Both the position numbers and the translations under genes were made by a program. A model generated the notes under the pieces. That model worked only from the letters and a program-made list of their open reading frames with translations. It did not search any database and was not told the DNA's origin. From positions 3,672,395-3,736,394 of the forward strand of contig JADCRB010000069.1 in the NCBI GenBank assembly GCA_021464245.1: DNA of 64,000 nt, in the 5' to 3' direction. Position 1 is the first letter of the stretch, and the number at the start of each line of letters is the position of its first letter. Of the stretch, positions 12,808 to 25,589 are shown in pieces. The stretch is from Carallia brachiata (lineage: Eukaryota; Streptophyta; Magnoliopsida; Malpighiales; Rhizophoraceae).

Positions 12808-15466
12808 TTAATGGTAGCTCACTCCTTCACCACTTATGACCTCACCAATGCGATAGGCTTTATAATGTCTGTCATCAAGTATTCTGTGGGATGCTTCCTC
12901 AGTCATGACTATAACCATCCCAATGCCCATGTTGAAAGTCCGCCTCATCTCTGCATCCTCTATTCTTCCTTCCTAGATAAAGGAAACAGGAAACATAAGC
13001 TACAAATTGTTGACAGTAGACAAGCAAGGAAAGGGGCTATAACTATCTTTTTGTTCTCCATTTCACCAGATGAAACCATACATAAGCCCTCACAATTTTT
13101 ATGGGAGGTAGAATAAGGCAAGTGGTCCACAACAGCACTTAGGATTGTGAATGCCATGCAAATGAACTTCACCTCTTGAATCCATTTGAAGACAGCTGGG
13201 ACTTCCCAAGAGTCCTTGTATATAGCGGCTCCCAGACCTTTTGGGAAAACTCGAGGAATGTTGTCAGTAAAACCACCTCCAGTGATATGGGCTATGCCCT
13301 TTACACCTCCCATGCTTATTAGGTCGAGCAACTGTTTGGAAAAAGTACATATTTAAACAAAAATAAACTTTTCAACTTAATGATAAAACAGACTAATGAT
13401 GTGAAAAGGAAAACAAGCTTGCTAACCTGCTTCACATATATTACAGTAGGAGCCATAAGGGCTTCGCCTAATGTAACACTTTCACCAGGAAGCTTATCCT
13501 TCAAAGAAAGCCCACTTTGAGCTAGAACCCTGAAAGGCCAGAAAGCATCTCTTAATACAGAGCATCTGATGGAAAATAATGATGATTGAGCAAAAAGACT
13601 CTTCATGCATGAAAAAAGAGAGAAGAATCAAACAAGCATAAACCTTCTTACGAGAGAGAAACCATTAGAATGGACTCCACTAGATGGCAAACCAATGAGA
13701 ACATCCCCAGCCACGATGTTTTTTCCATCAATGACTGAGTCCTTTTTGACGATACCAACTGCAAAACCGCTCAGATCATACTCACCATCGGCATAGAAAT
13801 CCGGCATCTCTGCAGTCTGAAAGAATTTGTGGACCATTGAAATAAAGTATTAAGCTAGGGACGAATTAATGAACTAATCAGATAAGGAAAGGGTTAAGTT
13901 CTAAGTTAGTGACTCTTTGTACAAACTCAGCCTCAGTTACAGGAATGTAATGAAATAAAATTATCAAGGTACCTCTCCGCCTAAAAGAGTGCAGCCAGAC
14001 TGTTGACAACCATCAACAATGCCTTTTATAACCTACATCACATAAAAAGAAACTGAGAGTTTGATGCAGCTTGCTTAACATGAAACTATCATTAAATGAG
14101 CCATGCAAAACATGTACCTTTTCAGCAAGGTCAACATCGAGATGGCCCGTGGCAAAGTAATCAAGAAAAAACAGCGGTTTTGCACCAGAAGTAACAATAT
14201 CATTGACACTCATTGCAACCTGAAACAAAAGTTTCATATGTATTAAACCTCTAGCAGCAAAATGTATGCAAAGAGTTTCATTCAAAATTTACCAGATCAA
14301 TCCCAATAGTTTCGTGAATTCCAGTTTCAAATGCAAGTTTCAGTTTGGTTCCAACCCCATCCGTTCCGGCAACAAGGTATGAATCACCTGATTACAAGAA
14401 ACTAAATAAGAAAAGTAACAAAACCCCAGCAACCCGAACCACAGCATAGGCAACAATTAGATCATCTAAACAAGTACATTCATCAACGTCTATTTAGTAA
14501 CCCATATTTCTATGGATAATCTTTTAGCTGAAAATGGCCCACACTATTTACAAATATGACTATACCTATACTAAGAACTTCAATGTGTGAAACATAACTT
14601 CCACATTATATGTTAGTGTCAACAATGAACAACCTGTAATCGACTGCTTTGGTGCAGGGGAAAGTTATAAGAGTTGGACTCATAAAACAAAGGAGCCATT
14701 GTTAGGAAACAACTGAATATCACATATTACCAATGCAAATCCTGCATCCTGCTGATTCACGCTGCTCAAAGCTACAATGTATGGATATATGGAAAAAAAA
14801 GGTAACACCTTGGGATTTTTTTCTCATGCATTAAACCAGATAAAATCAACCCAAACCTAAAGTCTGTCACTTTAAAACAAGAAATTCAAGAAAGCTCGCA
14901 TACAACAGACAAAGGTAACACCTTGGAATTTTCCTGGCGTATTGAACCAAATAAAATCAAACCAAAGCTAAAATCTTTCACTGCAAAACAAGCAATTCAG
15001 GAAAGATAACATACTACAGCAATCCAAATATCCCCACAATTAAAGAAATTACATCACTATTAAGAGAACAAAACTTGAACAAGAACGTAATCAAAGTCAT
15101 ACCAAGAGGGAAAAGACCCCCAAATCCACCAATCCCAGGTGCCATTTTTGCAATTCTCCTGACAAGCTCAGACCCAGCATCTATATCCACACCCGCTCCC
15201 TTATACGTAAGCCCACCAACGGTTTCGCTCCCAGTTTGCTTCGACGTCGAGAAAACGCGGCTATTCCAGGCGGAAGCCGCCGAAAGGTTGGGGAGACCGC
15301 CGGAGAAGCGATAGGACGGGCATGCCCACGTGGGTCGCCGGGCTGCGCCGGATTTTGGAGAAGGCGGCGCCTTTGATGAAGCTGCAAGAACGCGCGATAG
15401 CTCTCTGCTTGCGGCGACGCTTGCCGTCATTGCCAATAAAACGCTTAATTGCTTCTCTTCAGCCAA
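12808..15466 (-). CDS. PUR5: Phosphoribosylformylglycinamidine cyclo-ligase (AIR synthetase), organellar
   Basis: Fifth enzyme of de novo purine synthesis; closes the imidazole ring of FGAM using ATP to give AIR. In plants it works in plastids and mitochondria. Eight exons: 15103-15466, 14293-14387, 14118-14219, 13973-14032, 13644-13816, 13427-13529, 13173-13331, 12808-12972. The phases join to 406 aa. The first ~75 residues are Ser/Ala/Arg-rich with few acids, a transit peptide. The mature part has [12 protein letters not shown], the ATP-binding segment [37 protein letters not shown], the GGE turn, the [13 protein letters not shown] motif, and [17 protein letters not shown] near the C terminus, all family hallmarks. 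The start is uncertain: the first ATG (15466) and a second one 12 codons on ([11 protein letters not shown]) both fit. Intron 1 carries a 113-bp tandem duplication. No damage to the frame is seen. Confidence 0.95.
14799..15017. repeat. 113-bp-period direct tandem repeat in AIR synthetase intron 1
   Basis: Two diverged copies begin with the shared word GGTAACACCTTGG at 14801 and 14914. They continue in parallel through similar AAATAAAATCAA-, CTAAA- and AAACAAG-containing stretches up to about 14905 and 15017. Both sit inside the first intron, so there is no coding effect. Confidence 0.6.
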
Positions 15467-18400
15467 GTAGAGCCGGGGGGCGGGAACCAGTGCAGCAATT
15501 GGGGGTTAGGGTTTAAAAATGTTCTTTTCCGCCGTTAGCGTTATTTTATAAGATTCTAAGTCACTTTTTTTCTTCTTTTTTTGTCCAAAGAAAACTTTTA
15601 ATTGGGAAAATTTAAAATAAATAGATTCAATGGTGACTCCGCTCACAATAAAGGAAGCGGAAAAGCAATCAAATTTGAAGGTGACTTTGTTACGTAATTA
15701 TCTGATTTATACTATATAATAGTTAAGTAGTTAATTTAATTATTTTTTATTTTTTAAATTTAATATATATTTTATAATTTTGATAATTAAAATATTTATG
15801 TGTCAATTTTATATTTATTATTATATGATAATTTATTTTTTCTCTTTAAAGATTAAGAATTTTTGTCGAAATATTTTTGTTGACAAAAATTGGTAATGAG
15901 ATAATGGGAATTAACCTCCTGAGCTACAGTTTGGCAGTAATTACCTCCCAGTTATAATTCAAGTTGGAGAATTACTATATTATTTTTTATTTTGTTTCTT
16001 TTCCATTCACATTCTTTCAAAATAAACAAAAATAAACAAAAGGTGATAGTATTCGGTTGCTTTAACTTTTGTATTTGTTTAGTTTAACAGTTAATAACAT
16101 GTTGTTAAGTCTAAATTCGATAATTGTAATAGTCGACTTAAGAAATATTTATCCGAATCTAACAGTATTTAGATAGTAAGATCTCTTTATATAGATTTAA
16201 TTGAATGAGATATACAAATATAAATTTTTTTGACTTTAATTAATAGATTTGATAACTGATATAGTTTGACAATTTTTTTTGGTTAAAAAAAGATAATGGC
16301 ATTAAGAATCGAGACACATTATTAAAAATTTAATGTAGAAATTAACGTAGTGAGGTAATTGGAGGTAATAATTTTTAGTTGAAAAGAGTTTTGAGTTTAG
16401 AGTTTGGAAGTTAAATTTCAATCTTTTACATCTTTAAATTTTCTAAATTGTTAGTTAATAGTTTTAAATATATCAATTGAGACTGACTATATAGACACAC
16501 ATAAATGGTATGTAGTTAATTTAATAATATATAATAATTTTTTATTTTTTATTTTTTTAAATTCAATACATTTTTTACGATCTAACAGTTTAGAATACTG
16601 TATGTCCATCGTATTTTTATTAATACGTATCCACTTAAATTTTCTGTATGAGGTTAGAAAGATGTTAACTACGCGACACGTATTTATAGTCTATTTAAAC
16701 AGAATCACTTATGGGTTCTACTATACAGTTATACAATCTGCATCACATGAAAAATATGCAGTTAATCTTATAATTTATTAATTTTATATTTTTTAAATTC
16801 AATATATTTTTTATTATTTAATAATCTAGATCTTCATATGTCAACTTTTTACCGATCATTTTGTGTTTACCTAACTATTTTTAAAATTTATTGGTCAAAA
16901 TTACGTGAATACGCTTAATAAAATATGTGAGAATCACCTAATTGATCTAACGGTATTTAATGATTTATTTAATTTTTATTTGTTAAATTTAATATATCTT
17001 TTACTATCAAACAATTCAGATATAAATTATTTTCAAATGGAAAAGTTACATATACAGAGGTTTTGTAATGAAAGTATACATATTTAATAAAATAATAATA
17101 TTTTTGTACTGTTTTAAGAAAAAAAAATTTAAAAGAAAAATTTTTTTGTAAAGAATTTTATATAATATTTATATTTTATATTTTAAAGTAACACTCATAT
17201 AAATTTAAATTTAAATTTTTTTAAAAAAAACCAAAATAAAAAAAAGTTAATTTTTTTAATGATTTCGGTACAGATACCGAACTTTTGCTCGGTACCTGAA
17301 TTTTTTTTTTTTTTGTTTACAGATCCTGCTGCTCTAATTGAATAATAACGCATAGAAGACAGGCAGCAGTGGTGCTATAATAAGTAAATTTAAAGCTTAG
17401 GGTTAAACCACTGCCGTAAAAAGTAAATTTAATGCTTAAAGTTAAACAAGTATTTCTGTTGCTAAATGTCTTAACGGTCAAATGTTCCTACTTCTTATTG
17501 GATCGTAAAGTATAGACCACCCCCGCCTCCCCCCGAAAAAAAAAAAGGAAGACACCAGTTATCATTTACGTATTTTTCAAAGGGTATCATGGTCCTCTTC
17601 ATCTAAGTTCAGGGGAAAAGAATAACCCAAAAAAATTTATTTCTAAGTGAATAACAAATATTAAATAAAAGAATGTCTTAGTGTAAAAAACTTTATGAAT
17701 TTATGACCTGTAAGTTAATTTACTCTTGTATCAAAACTCGTCCTTTAATAACAAATATTAGCTGGTAATCACTTTTTTTTTTGTCACTTCCATGATCAAG
17801 CGAACCAAAAGCTGAAAGTTCTGATAATTTGCCATGTGAAAGGAACATAGATTTTTTGGTGTAAGAAAAAATGCTGCATGAAATTCCTGATTGCCAATGG
17901 TTAAACAATGATATTCTCTTTTGAGCATATATTCTCCAGCCAAACACCCTCAACTCTGTTGATACCAATTAAGTACAAGAAAACTGCAAGGAATTCGCAG
18001 CCAATTGGCAATGACGTGTTGGCATTTGCTTGCCCCGTGGATGACATTAAGTTTGCCAACTACTTTGAATGAATGCTTGCATTTTCAATTTATGTTCAAC
18101 AAATGCAAACACTACAACCTGAAGAAAGAGACAAAAGAGTTTTTTCAGGCAAAACCACAACAGTTATTCTTACACTTTTGACCGTACTTAGCAAAATTCT
18201 TCCTCATCAGTCATAAACACATCAGTACTTTAATTCCCGCCCTTCCAATTCACTTCTTTATTCCCCCTTCTTTATTCTTTATGCTAAGAATACCATAGCC
18301 GATAGCGCACAGATTACAGACTACATGGCCTAGAAAAATGAAAATTATAGCACAGATATAAATGACAGAAAAAAAAATTTGTTCTTAATCATACATAAAC

Positions 18401-18846
18401 TTCAATGATGAGAATATATGTGCATGTTCAAAATCATGAGAAGCACTAAGAAAATTAGAGCCTATTGGGGCAGACTTGGCCAAGTGTTAGCCTATACGTC
18501 TCTTCTTTACCCAAAGAACCAATAGTTCATCAAAATAAGGAAGATGGCATCTATCTTTTAACAATGATGACACAAATACCCTGAGCTTTCAGTTTTTTCA
18601 CTTACAGGAAAGATGCTCCCAGCTGCAAGATTAACAAGTGGTAAAGTTGATACCTAATTGTCACAACAGGCATCTATCTCTGAAGTAGACTGATACATAG
18701 AGCAGAAGTATAAGCAAAATTACGAGGTAGCATAATAACAGATACCTGAGGCCATTATGGGGACTAGGAAACACTTTCAGAGAAGCTTCTGTTAAAAAAG
18801 TGAATCATCAGGACATCCATATCTTTCAATAATCACGAGGATCCCC
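15467..18846. other. Long AT-rich intergenic region
   Basis: About 3.4 kb without a supported gene. 15.6-17.3 kb is very AT-rich with many short A/T runs. Open frames at 16905-17087 and 17720-17968 are short, lack motifs and look like chance. The left edge should hold the AIR synthetase promoter and the right edge that of the PIN8-like gene. Confidence 0.55.
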
Positions 18847-20760
18847 ACGATTTCTTTAGCTGATGTCTATCATGTGGTAGCAGCCACAGTTCCTTTGTAC
18901 TTTTCCATGATATTGGCCTATGTTTCTGTGAAATGTTGTAAGCTCTTTACACCAGAACAATGTGATGGCATAAACAAGTTTGTTGCAGAGTTTTCAATAC
19001 CACTGCTCTCATTCCAAATAATCTCCAGTATCAACCCATACAAGATGACCCTGAAGCTAATACTAGCTGACTTTCTTCAGAAACTACTAAGCCTTTTAGC
19101 TCTGGCAGCGCTTGCCAAAATCAGCTCCAGAGGAAGGATGGATTGGATCATCACTGGTCTCTCTCTTTCAACATTGCCTAACACTTCGATTCTGGGAATT
19201 CCGCTTTTGACGGCCATGTGTGGGGTCAAAGCAATGAAACTCCTTTCCCAGATAGTTGGCTTACAAAACATAATATGGTATAATCTGTTGTTGTTCATGT
19301 ATGAGCTCAATGCCACTAAAGCAACCTCTGCAGCACCACATTCAGAGACCACAGGTACAGTAGGCTGCTTTTCAATGATGTGCAACTTTCCTAAGATTAG
19401 CTATGGAAGGAAGGGAATATAAGAGGGTCCTCAAAAATTTAGTTCTATGTTCATTTGTTCACCTTTATGCTTTCTTCTCTTCAGTTGCTTCAAATATTCA
19501 TCAGAAGCTCTCCCAACAAGCTTTTTTAGTATCAATCAAGATATTGATCTGCAAATGCATCATCCAGGCCGACAAATAAAGTAATAATTATAAGCTGCTA
19601 ATTGATGTCTATGCATGAAGAAGAAGCAGAAGCTGTAACAAGAAGGAACGTCAAAACAATGCGGATTCTATTAACAGTGGGGAGAAAACTCATGGCCAAT
19701 CCCAATTTTCATGCAAGTTGGTTGGGTCTCATTTGGGCATGCATACATTTTCGGTAATTCTGCACAGAAAACATATAATGTTTTACCATATTATGTGATC
19801 TTACTTGACATTGATAGTCTGCAAACTTGCTAATGTCGCCTGTTGCTGAAAGAACAAGGCCGAACTTTTTTCAGATGGGGAGTCAATTTGCCAGACATTG
19901 TTGATAAATCTATAATGATATTGGCAACAGGAGGACGTGGTATGGCCATGTTCAGCTTAGGTAATGTATTATGCTCACTCAATATGTTACTGAACTGATA
20001 TTTTTGGCTGCGATTCTTAGAAATTCAACGCTTAACGTAGCTTCATCACAAAACGAGATTAGGTCTATTTATGGCATCGCGAACCAGTATCATAGCATGT
20101 GGCATCAAAATGGTAGTTGTGGCTATGGCAATGAAGTTCATTGCAGGGCCTGCTCTGATGGCAGTGTTTTCCATTGCCTTTGGACTAAGGGGCACAGCTT
20201 TCAAAGTCGCAGTTGTGCAGGTGCATAAGATTTCTGTTCTATGATTAACCAATAAAAGAAATATATATGTTAAAAATGAGCACTAATACATGTCCCGATT
20301 TTTTATGTTATGATCAGTATCTTAAATGTAACAAAACTGATAGTTTTTTAATAGAAACTAAAATCTGTTATTTTTTTATTATAAATATTATTAGTGTTAT
20401 TGAAAAAATTATTAATCTCATTTTATTCATGATATCAATTAAAATAAAAAATATCAGCATACAAACATTTTCTCATTAAAAACAGACAGAAGGTTATTTA
20501 ATGCTGTTTTGCTAGTGCAGGCTGCTCTTCCCCAAGGGATTCTTCCAATTGTCTTTGCCAAAAAGTACAATGTTCATCCGGATATATTAAGTGCAGGGTA
20601 ACTAATGTTCCTTACATTCCGATAATAAGACCTAACCAATCTCTGGAATTGTTTCGAAAATATTGTGAGACTTGTTTGTTTTGGTTACAACAGGGTCATC
20701 CTTGGCATGCTCATTGCCCTGCCAATATCACTGGCCTACTACTGCTTGTTGGCATTATGA
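18847..20760 (+). CDS. PIN8: PIN8-like auxin efflux carrier, short-loop type; start codon reads ACG
   Basis: Membrane transporter of the PIN family; short-loop members (PIN5, PIN8) sit in the endoplasmic reticulum and move auxin between ER and cytosol. Exons: 18847-19354, 19621-19753, 19875-19960, 20063-20220, 20521-20597, 20694-20760. Exon 1 encodes the N-terminal helices ([51 protein letters not shown]). The central loop is only about 30 residues. Later exons give [16 protein letters not shown], the [16 protein letters not shown] segment, [20 protein letters not shown] and the last helix. Phases join if exon 2 begins at 19621; a further small exon near 19485 is possible. The usual initiator is replaced: the codon before ISLADVYH is ACG at 18847-18849, with an in-frame stop upstream at 18793 and the first ATG only at 18907, inside helix 1. 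Either ACG is used, the base is wrong, or the gene is damaged. Confidence 0.85.
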
Positions 20761-22750
20761 AACCGTACGATCATCATGAAGCCTGAAACATACTTGAAGT
20801 TCAGGAAATGCACTCAAAGTGATCAAGTTGAAGTCTAGGCACCAGCATTCATATTACTTTGTTCAATCTCCTTTGACATGACATATTTTTTTGTTTAGAG
20901 TAGATATATGTTAAGGGTATTAGTTGCAGCCAATTAATTAAGTAAAAAAAAAAATTTAATATATAAAAATATTACTAACGTTATTTAAAATAATAAATTT
21001 AGTAGTAATTTCAAAAAGTAACAAATCTATCACTAACCTTATTTAAAGTAACAAATCTAATACGCTGTGAAATTTTTTAAACAGAATTATCTATTTTGAT
21101 GATGTGACATTAATTTATATAATTATTATATTATCAAAATAGACATATTTTTATAAATCTGTCATTTAAATTGACAGATTCTGTTAATATAAAATTATTA
21201 TGTACTAGATTTATTATTTTAGTTAAAATTATTTCTAAATTTATTATTTTAATTAAAGTTAATAATATTTTTGTATATTAAAAAAAAAACAAATCATAAG
21301 GGTATTTATTGTTCAATGAAAAAACAATCGGTTATTTGTAAATCAGCTGTCCCTATCCGTCATTAACACAATTTTTTTTTTTGACATAATCTGTCATTAA
21401 CACAATGGAACGAGTATAGAAATTTGAGAAATGTGGGTCATTGCAGAGTATCGGACAAATTGTAATAAATGATTGGTTAAACGGATTCAATTAAAGTGTT
21501 GAATTTAAAATGTGGAGCTGGTTTTGGCCTACTGACTGATAATCCGAAAAAAAGAAAACTATGAAAAGAAAAATAAAGTGGGAAAAAGAATGCCAACATT
21601 CTAGAGGAAGAGAACCAGCCCGGAACGTTCCACTTATCTAAAACCAAAATCGCTTCTGTTTTCCTTAAACGGAAAAAGTTCTTATCCAAATGATTTTGAC
21701 GGACAAATTAGTTATACTGTAATTAAAAATTTTCTTTTATAACCACAATAATAAAATATACAACAAAAAAATATATTAATTTTTAATTTATATTTTATAA
21801 TGACAATCGTAAAAAATTTACTTATAATTATAATACGACTACAATATGACAATTTTTTTAATATGCTCGTGTAAGGAGTCCCTTCGTTAATAAGGGTGTG
21901 ACTTTCTACATGTTTTTATGCGGTGGCACTATCACTCACTTTTTTTTTTTTTTTCTTAATTTCAACTAAAAAGGTTCGGTCAACTAATTTCAATATTAAA
22001 GTTTAGTTTGTATAGTTGAAAAACCGAAAATAAATCCGTCAAGGCCTCAACCATACCTTGAGTCAGTTTGATTCCCTAAATTATTCTATGGCCGCACTAC
22101 CCAAAACTTGCCCCAAACTCTTATAGCACTGGGGCTGTAAAATTCGTACCAAATTAAAAATAAAGTGATATAAATTTTTAAATAATTATATTAATAAAAA
22201 AAATAAATATAATTAAATAAAAATATATTACTATTTATTATTATTAAAACACATTTATATAGTATTATTTAAAATTTATTTAGATTACAAAATTTAATTG
22301 ATTTAGTCGATTTTATCTACGAATTAATAACCCAACTCTCTATTGAGATTTAGGAGTTATGTTTACACCGAATTATAATAATGTGTAATATTATTTCCAC
22401 AATACCTTTTTTTCTAACGATATAAATAACGAAGGAAGTAATCAAAACTCTTCCAACTCTCATTCTTGTGGAAAAAGAAAAAATTTGGATTGAGGAAAAA
22501 GAAACGTCTTAGAAAAAAAAAAAAAAAAAGATTAAATTGACCATTGCTAATCAAACGGAACCATACCCCTTATCCAAAGAATTAAAAAAAAAAAAAAAAA
22601 ACCAGACGAGGTCACGTGCTTACCAAGAAAATCTTTGTTATTGGCCAATATTACCAATCAACGGTCCAGACGCATTTACCTCTAGGATCCAGCGGCTCAA
22701 CATTTTTCAAGGATATATAAAAAATAGGATAAAACCTCCCCACCGATAAA
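20761..22750. other. AT-rich intergenic region with a fold-back element
   Basis: No gene is supported. Apart from the inverted-repeat element at about 20946-21290, this stretch has A/T-rich simple sequence, long A runs near 22510-22528 and 22587-22603, and the upstream part of the porin promoter. Short open frames (e.g. 21477-21689 minus, 22537-22749 plus) show no motif. Confidence 0.55.
20946..21290. mobile_element. MITE-like fold-back element, about 340 bp
   Basis: The two halves are inverted copies of each other. The left arm starts AATATATAAAAATATTACTAA near 20957. The right arm, read on the other strand from about 21285, gives AATATACAAAAATATTATTAA. Both arms continue through an AAAATAATAAATTTAG word, an AACAAATCTA or AATAAATCTA word, and AACAGAAT, with TATTTTGAT and ATCAAAATA near the centre. 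No coding capacity is present. A target-site duplication could not be fixed because both ends sit in A-runs. Confidence 0.7.
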
Positions 22751-22886
22751 AAAGAAACCCTGAAATTAGGGTTTTTGGCCACACCTATAAATCAAAGCCC
22801 CCAAAACCCTATAAAACCACCATTTCTCAATATCTCTGTCTGCCCTTTCTCTTTCACACGCATACACATTTGCAGGTAAATTAATC
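22751..22886 (+). promoter_or_regulatory. Porin promoter with TATA box and three telo-box motifs
   Basis: A TATAAAT box lies at 22786-22792. Telo-box words flank it: AAACCCT at 22755-22761, its inverted copy AGGGTTT at 22768-22774, and AAAACCCTA at 22803-22811, followed by a CT-rich leader and the ATG at 22887. Telo-boxes near the transcription start are known in plant genes for translation and growth functions and can recruit telobox-binding Myb factors. That role is inferred here. Confidence 0.6.
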
Positions 22887-25589
22887 ATGGCAAAGGGTCC
22901 TGGTCTCTACACTGAAATTGGCAAGAAAGCCAGAGGTACCCATCTGCTCTCTGTCTGTTTCTTTGTTTCTTTCTTTGGGTATATAGTATAGGAGGTTTAT
23001 GTGGAGGTGTTTTGTATGTTTATGTGTTTGTGGGAGGATGATTTTTGATGGGTATTTCTTGGTTTTGGTTTTAATTGATAGATCTACTGTACAAGGACTA
23101 TCAGACTGACCACAAGTTCACCATCTCTACCTACTCTCCCACTGGTGTTGTGAGTTCTTCCTTCTGCTAGATCTGATATCTTTTTTTTTTCCTAATTTTT
23201 CAGAACTTGGGTTTGGTATTTCTTGTGTGTTTATGCGTGTTTGGTATTTGTGTTGTCTTGTTTTTAGTTCATGATTGTTTGCGTGTATTTGATGCCGTTT
23301 ACTACACCATGTTGCTTTTTACTTGGTGGGAGTGGATGGATTTTGATTCTTAGTGAATGTATGGGAGTTGATGCCAGTACTTGTGAAGCTTTTTACAATG
23401 AAGGCATTTTTTTTCAATCCTTCTTTAACCCCATAATGGGGTTGGGAACTTGACAACCTCTTTTCTGTTGGGGTTTTTTGGGTCTCTGTAGAGATGACAT
23501 GCTATATGTTTTGTGAGTTTGTCCTCAAAGAAGACAAGGGGGCCATTAGTTATTATTGATAAGGAAAAGGTCCAGTCAGTGGGTATTTTTTATTCATTAA
23601 TTGTTTTCTTTTTTACCTGAAAATTGCTTGATAGGAGTTTTGCTTTGTTTTTGGGTTAACCTGACTCTATATTTTAGACTCTTTTAAATTTTAAGGAAGC
23701 TCAAGATATTGGTGCTGGTTAAGTTTTTGCATGCACTTAGCCTTTTGGGTTACATTTACTTAGCCCAAAATTGCTGTCTGCATGTAGAATTCTCGTCTGA
23801 AATGCATTTTACTAATATATATATTCTTACTTTTCTTGATTATTGCAGACTATTACATCTACAGGACTTAAGAAGGGTGAGGTGTTTCTTGCTGATGTTA
23901 ACACTCAGCTGAAGAACAAGAATATCACAACTGATATCAAAGTTGATACAAGCTCCAATGTAAGAGATTATTTTAATTTTTATTAATTTTTGTATTTTAT
24001 CAATCTCTTTATGCTTTAACTACTCTCACTTTGAACTGGAATACTGGATTTATATTCTTAATGAGAGCCCATACTAGTATGCTATTTGGTCCAGCTAACC
24101 ACAGACCAAGTAGCCACTTTATACGAATGCTATTTAGTTGTAGAGTCTATTTCAAGTTCCAGTATATGGCTTCAGCATGTACAACCATGCCTACCTCTAT
24201 GTGTCAGAACACTAATACAAATTGTACATTCTTGTCTCTGTGTTGGAAGATCAATTGCGTTCTTCGCATTGATTTTGGTAATGCTTCTGGTTTGGAAGTT
24301 CTTTTGATGATCTATTATATTGCTTTGATTTCTCTTGTTATCAGCTTCTGACCACCATAACAGTTGATGAGCCTGCTCCTGGGTTAAAGACAATTTTCAG
24401 CTTCAAAGTTCCTGACCAAAGGTCTGGCAAGGTAAGCTAGTAGTAGCTGGTTTAGTCATACTAGAATGTACCAGAATAATATCCAATTCTATGTTGGTTT
24501 CCTGATGAGGTATAGGAATTGTGAAAATAAATTTCCTGAGTTCATTTTTGCTTGATATCTCTCATTTTCAAAAGTTGTTCATTGAACTTGCTGTCTGATT
24601 TGTCCATGATGTGTTTGCAGCTCGAAGTGCAATATCTGCATGACTATGCAGGTGTAAGCTCTAGTATTGGGTTAACAGCAAATCCAGTTGTTAACTTCTC
24701 TGGTGTTGTTGGAACAAACATTGTCTCCCTTGGTACCGATGTCTCATTTGACACCAAAACTGGGAACTTTACCAAATGCAATGCTGGTTTCAGCTTTTCA
24801 AATGAGGACCTTGTTGCAGCATTGACACTGTGAGTGGGCTCTTTATTTTTGCCTTTGGTGTTAGTTTCCATTGTTGTTGTGCAATTCTGCCTCTTATAGT
24901 TTTTTAATGGAAGATTGCTTCAGAATCTATGATTAGTTGATGAGCTGGCTAATCTTTTAGCAGGTGATGGATTGTTTGTAATGCAAATATAATTTTTTGG
25001 ACTAGTGGGTGGTTTGATTAGTGATTATTGCAGAAAACAAGCTTCTGCCATCAGCTGGTTGGGTAATGTAATTTGCTTCCGATCCATAATTACAAATTGG
25101 CCAACTCTACTGCTGTTTTTGCATCTTAATAGTCTTAATGCTAGATGTTGAGAAAACCAGCGTTGTCCAGTTCAATCTAAAGGCAACATGAACTAGACCA
25201 CAAAATTTGGCTGTCTTCAAGGAGTTGGCGTCATTCCTTGTTAAATTCCTGCATATTTTTGTGTCATACTTTTGTTAATAATCTGCAGGAATGACAAGGG
25301 TGATTCGCTAAATGCATCCTATTATCATATCGTGAACCATGCGACTGCTGTAGGAGCAGAGGTCAATCATAGCTTCTCGACCAATGAGAACACGATCACT
25401 GTTGGTACCCAACATGCACTGGATCCATTGACCAAAGTGAAGGCACGAGTGAACAACTTTGGCAGGGCTAGTGCTCTGATTCAGCATGAGTGGCGGCCAA
25501 AGTCATTTTTCACCCTTTCTGGAGAGGTGGACACCAAAGCTGTTGAGAAGAGTGCCAAGATCGGTCTGGCGTTGGCTCTGAAGCCATGA
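22887..25589 (+). CDS. VDAC: Mitochondrial outer membrane porin (VDAC)
   Basis: Voltage-dependent anion channel: a 19-strand beta-barrel in the mitochondrial outer membrane that passes ATP, ADP and other metabolites. Six exons: 22887-22935, 23082-23149, 23849-23959, 24345-24431, 24621-24829, 25289-25589. They give 274 aa, the normal VDAC length. The N terminus [19 protein letters not shown] is the plant VDAC amphipathic helix. Inside are the strand sequences [45 protein letters not shown] and [16 protein letters not shown]. The C terminus holds the GLALALKP ending, and [16 protein letters not shown] is the conserved eukaryotic porin signature region. All splice sites are GT-AG and no frame damage is seen. 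Which VDAC paralogue this is cannot be fixed without an alignment. Confidence 0.96.
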
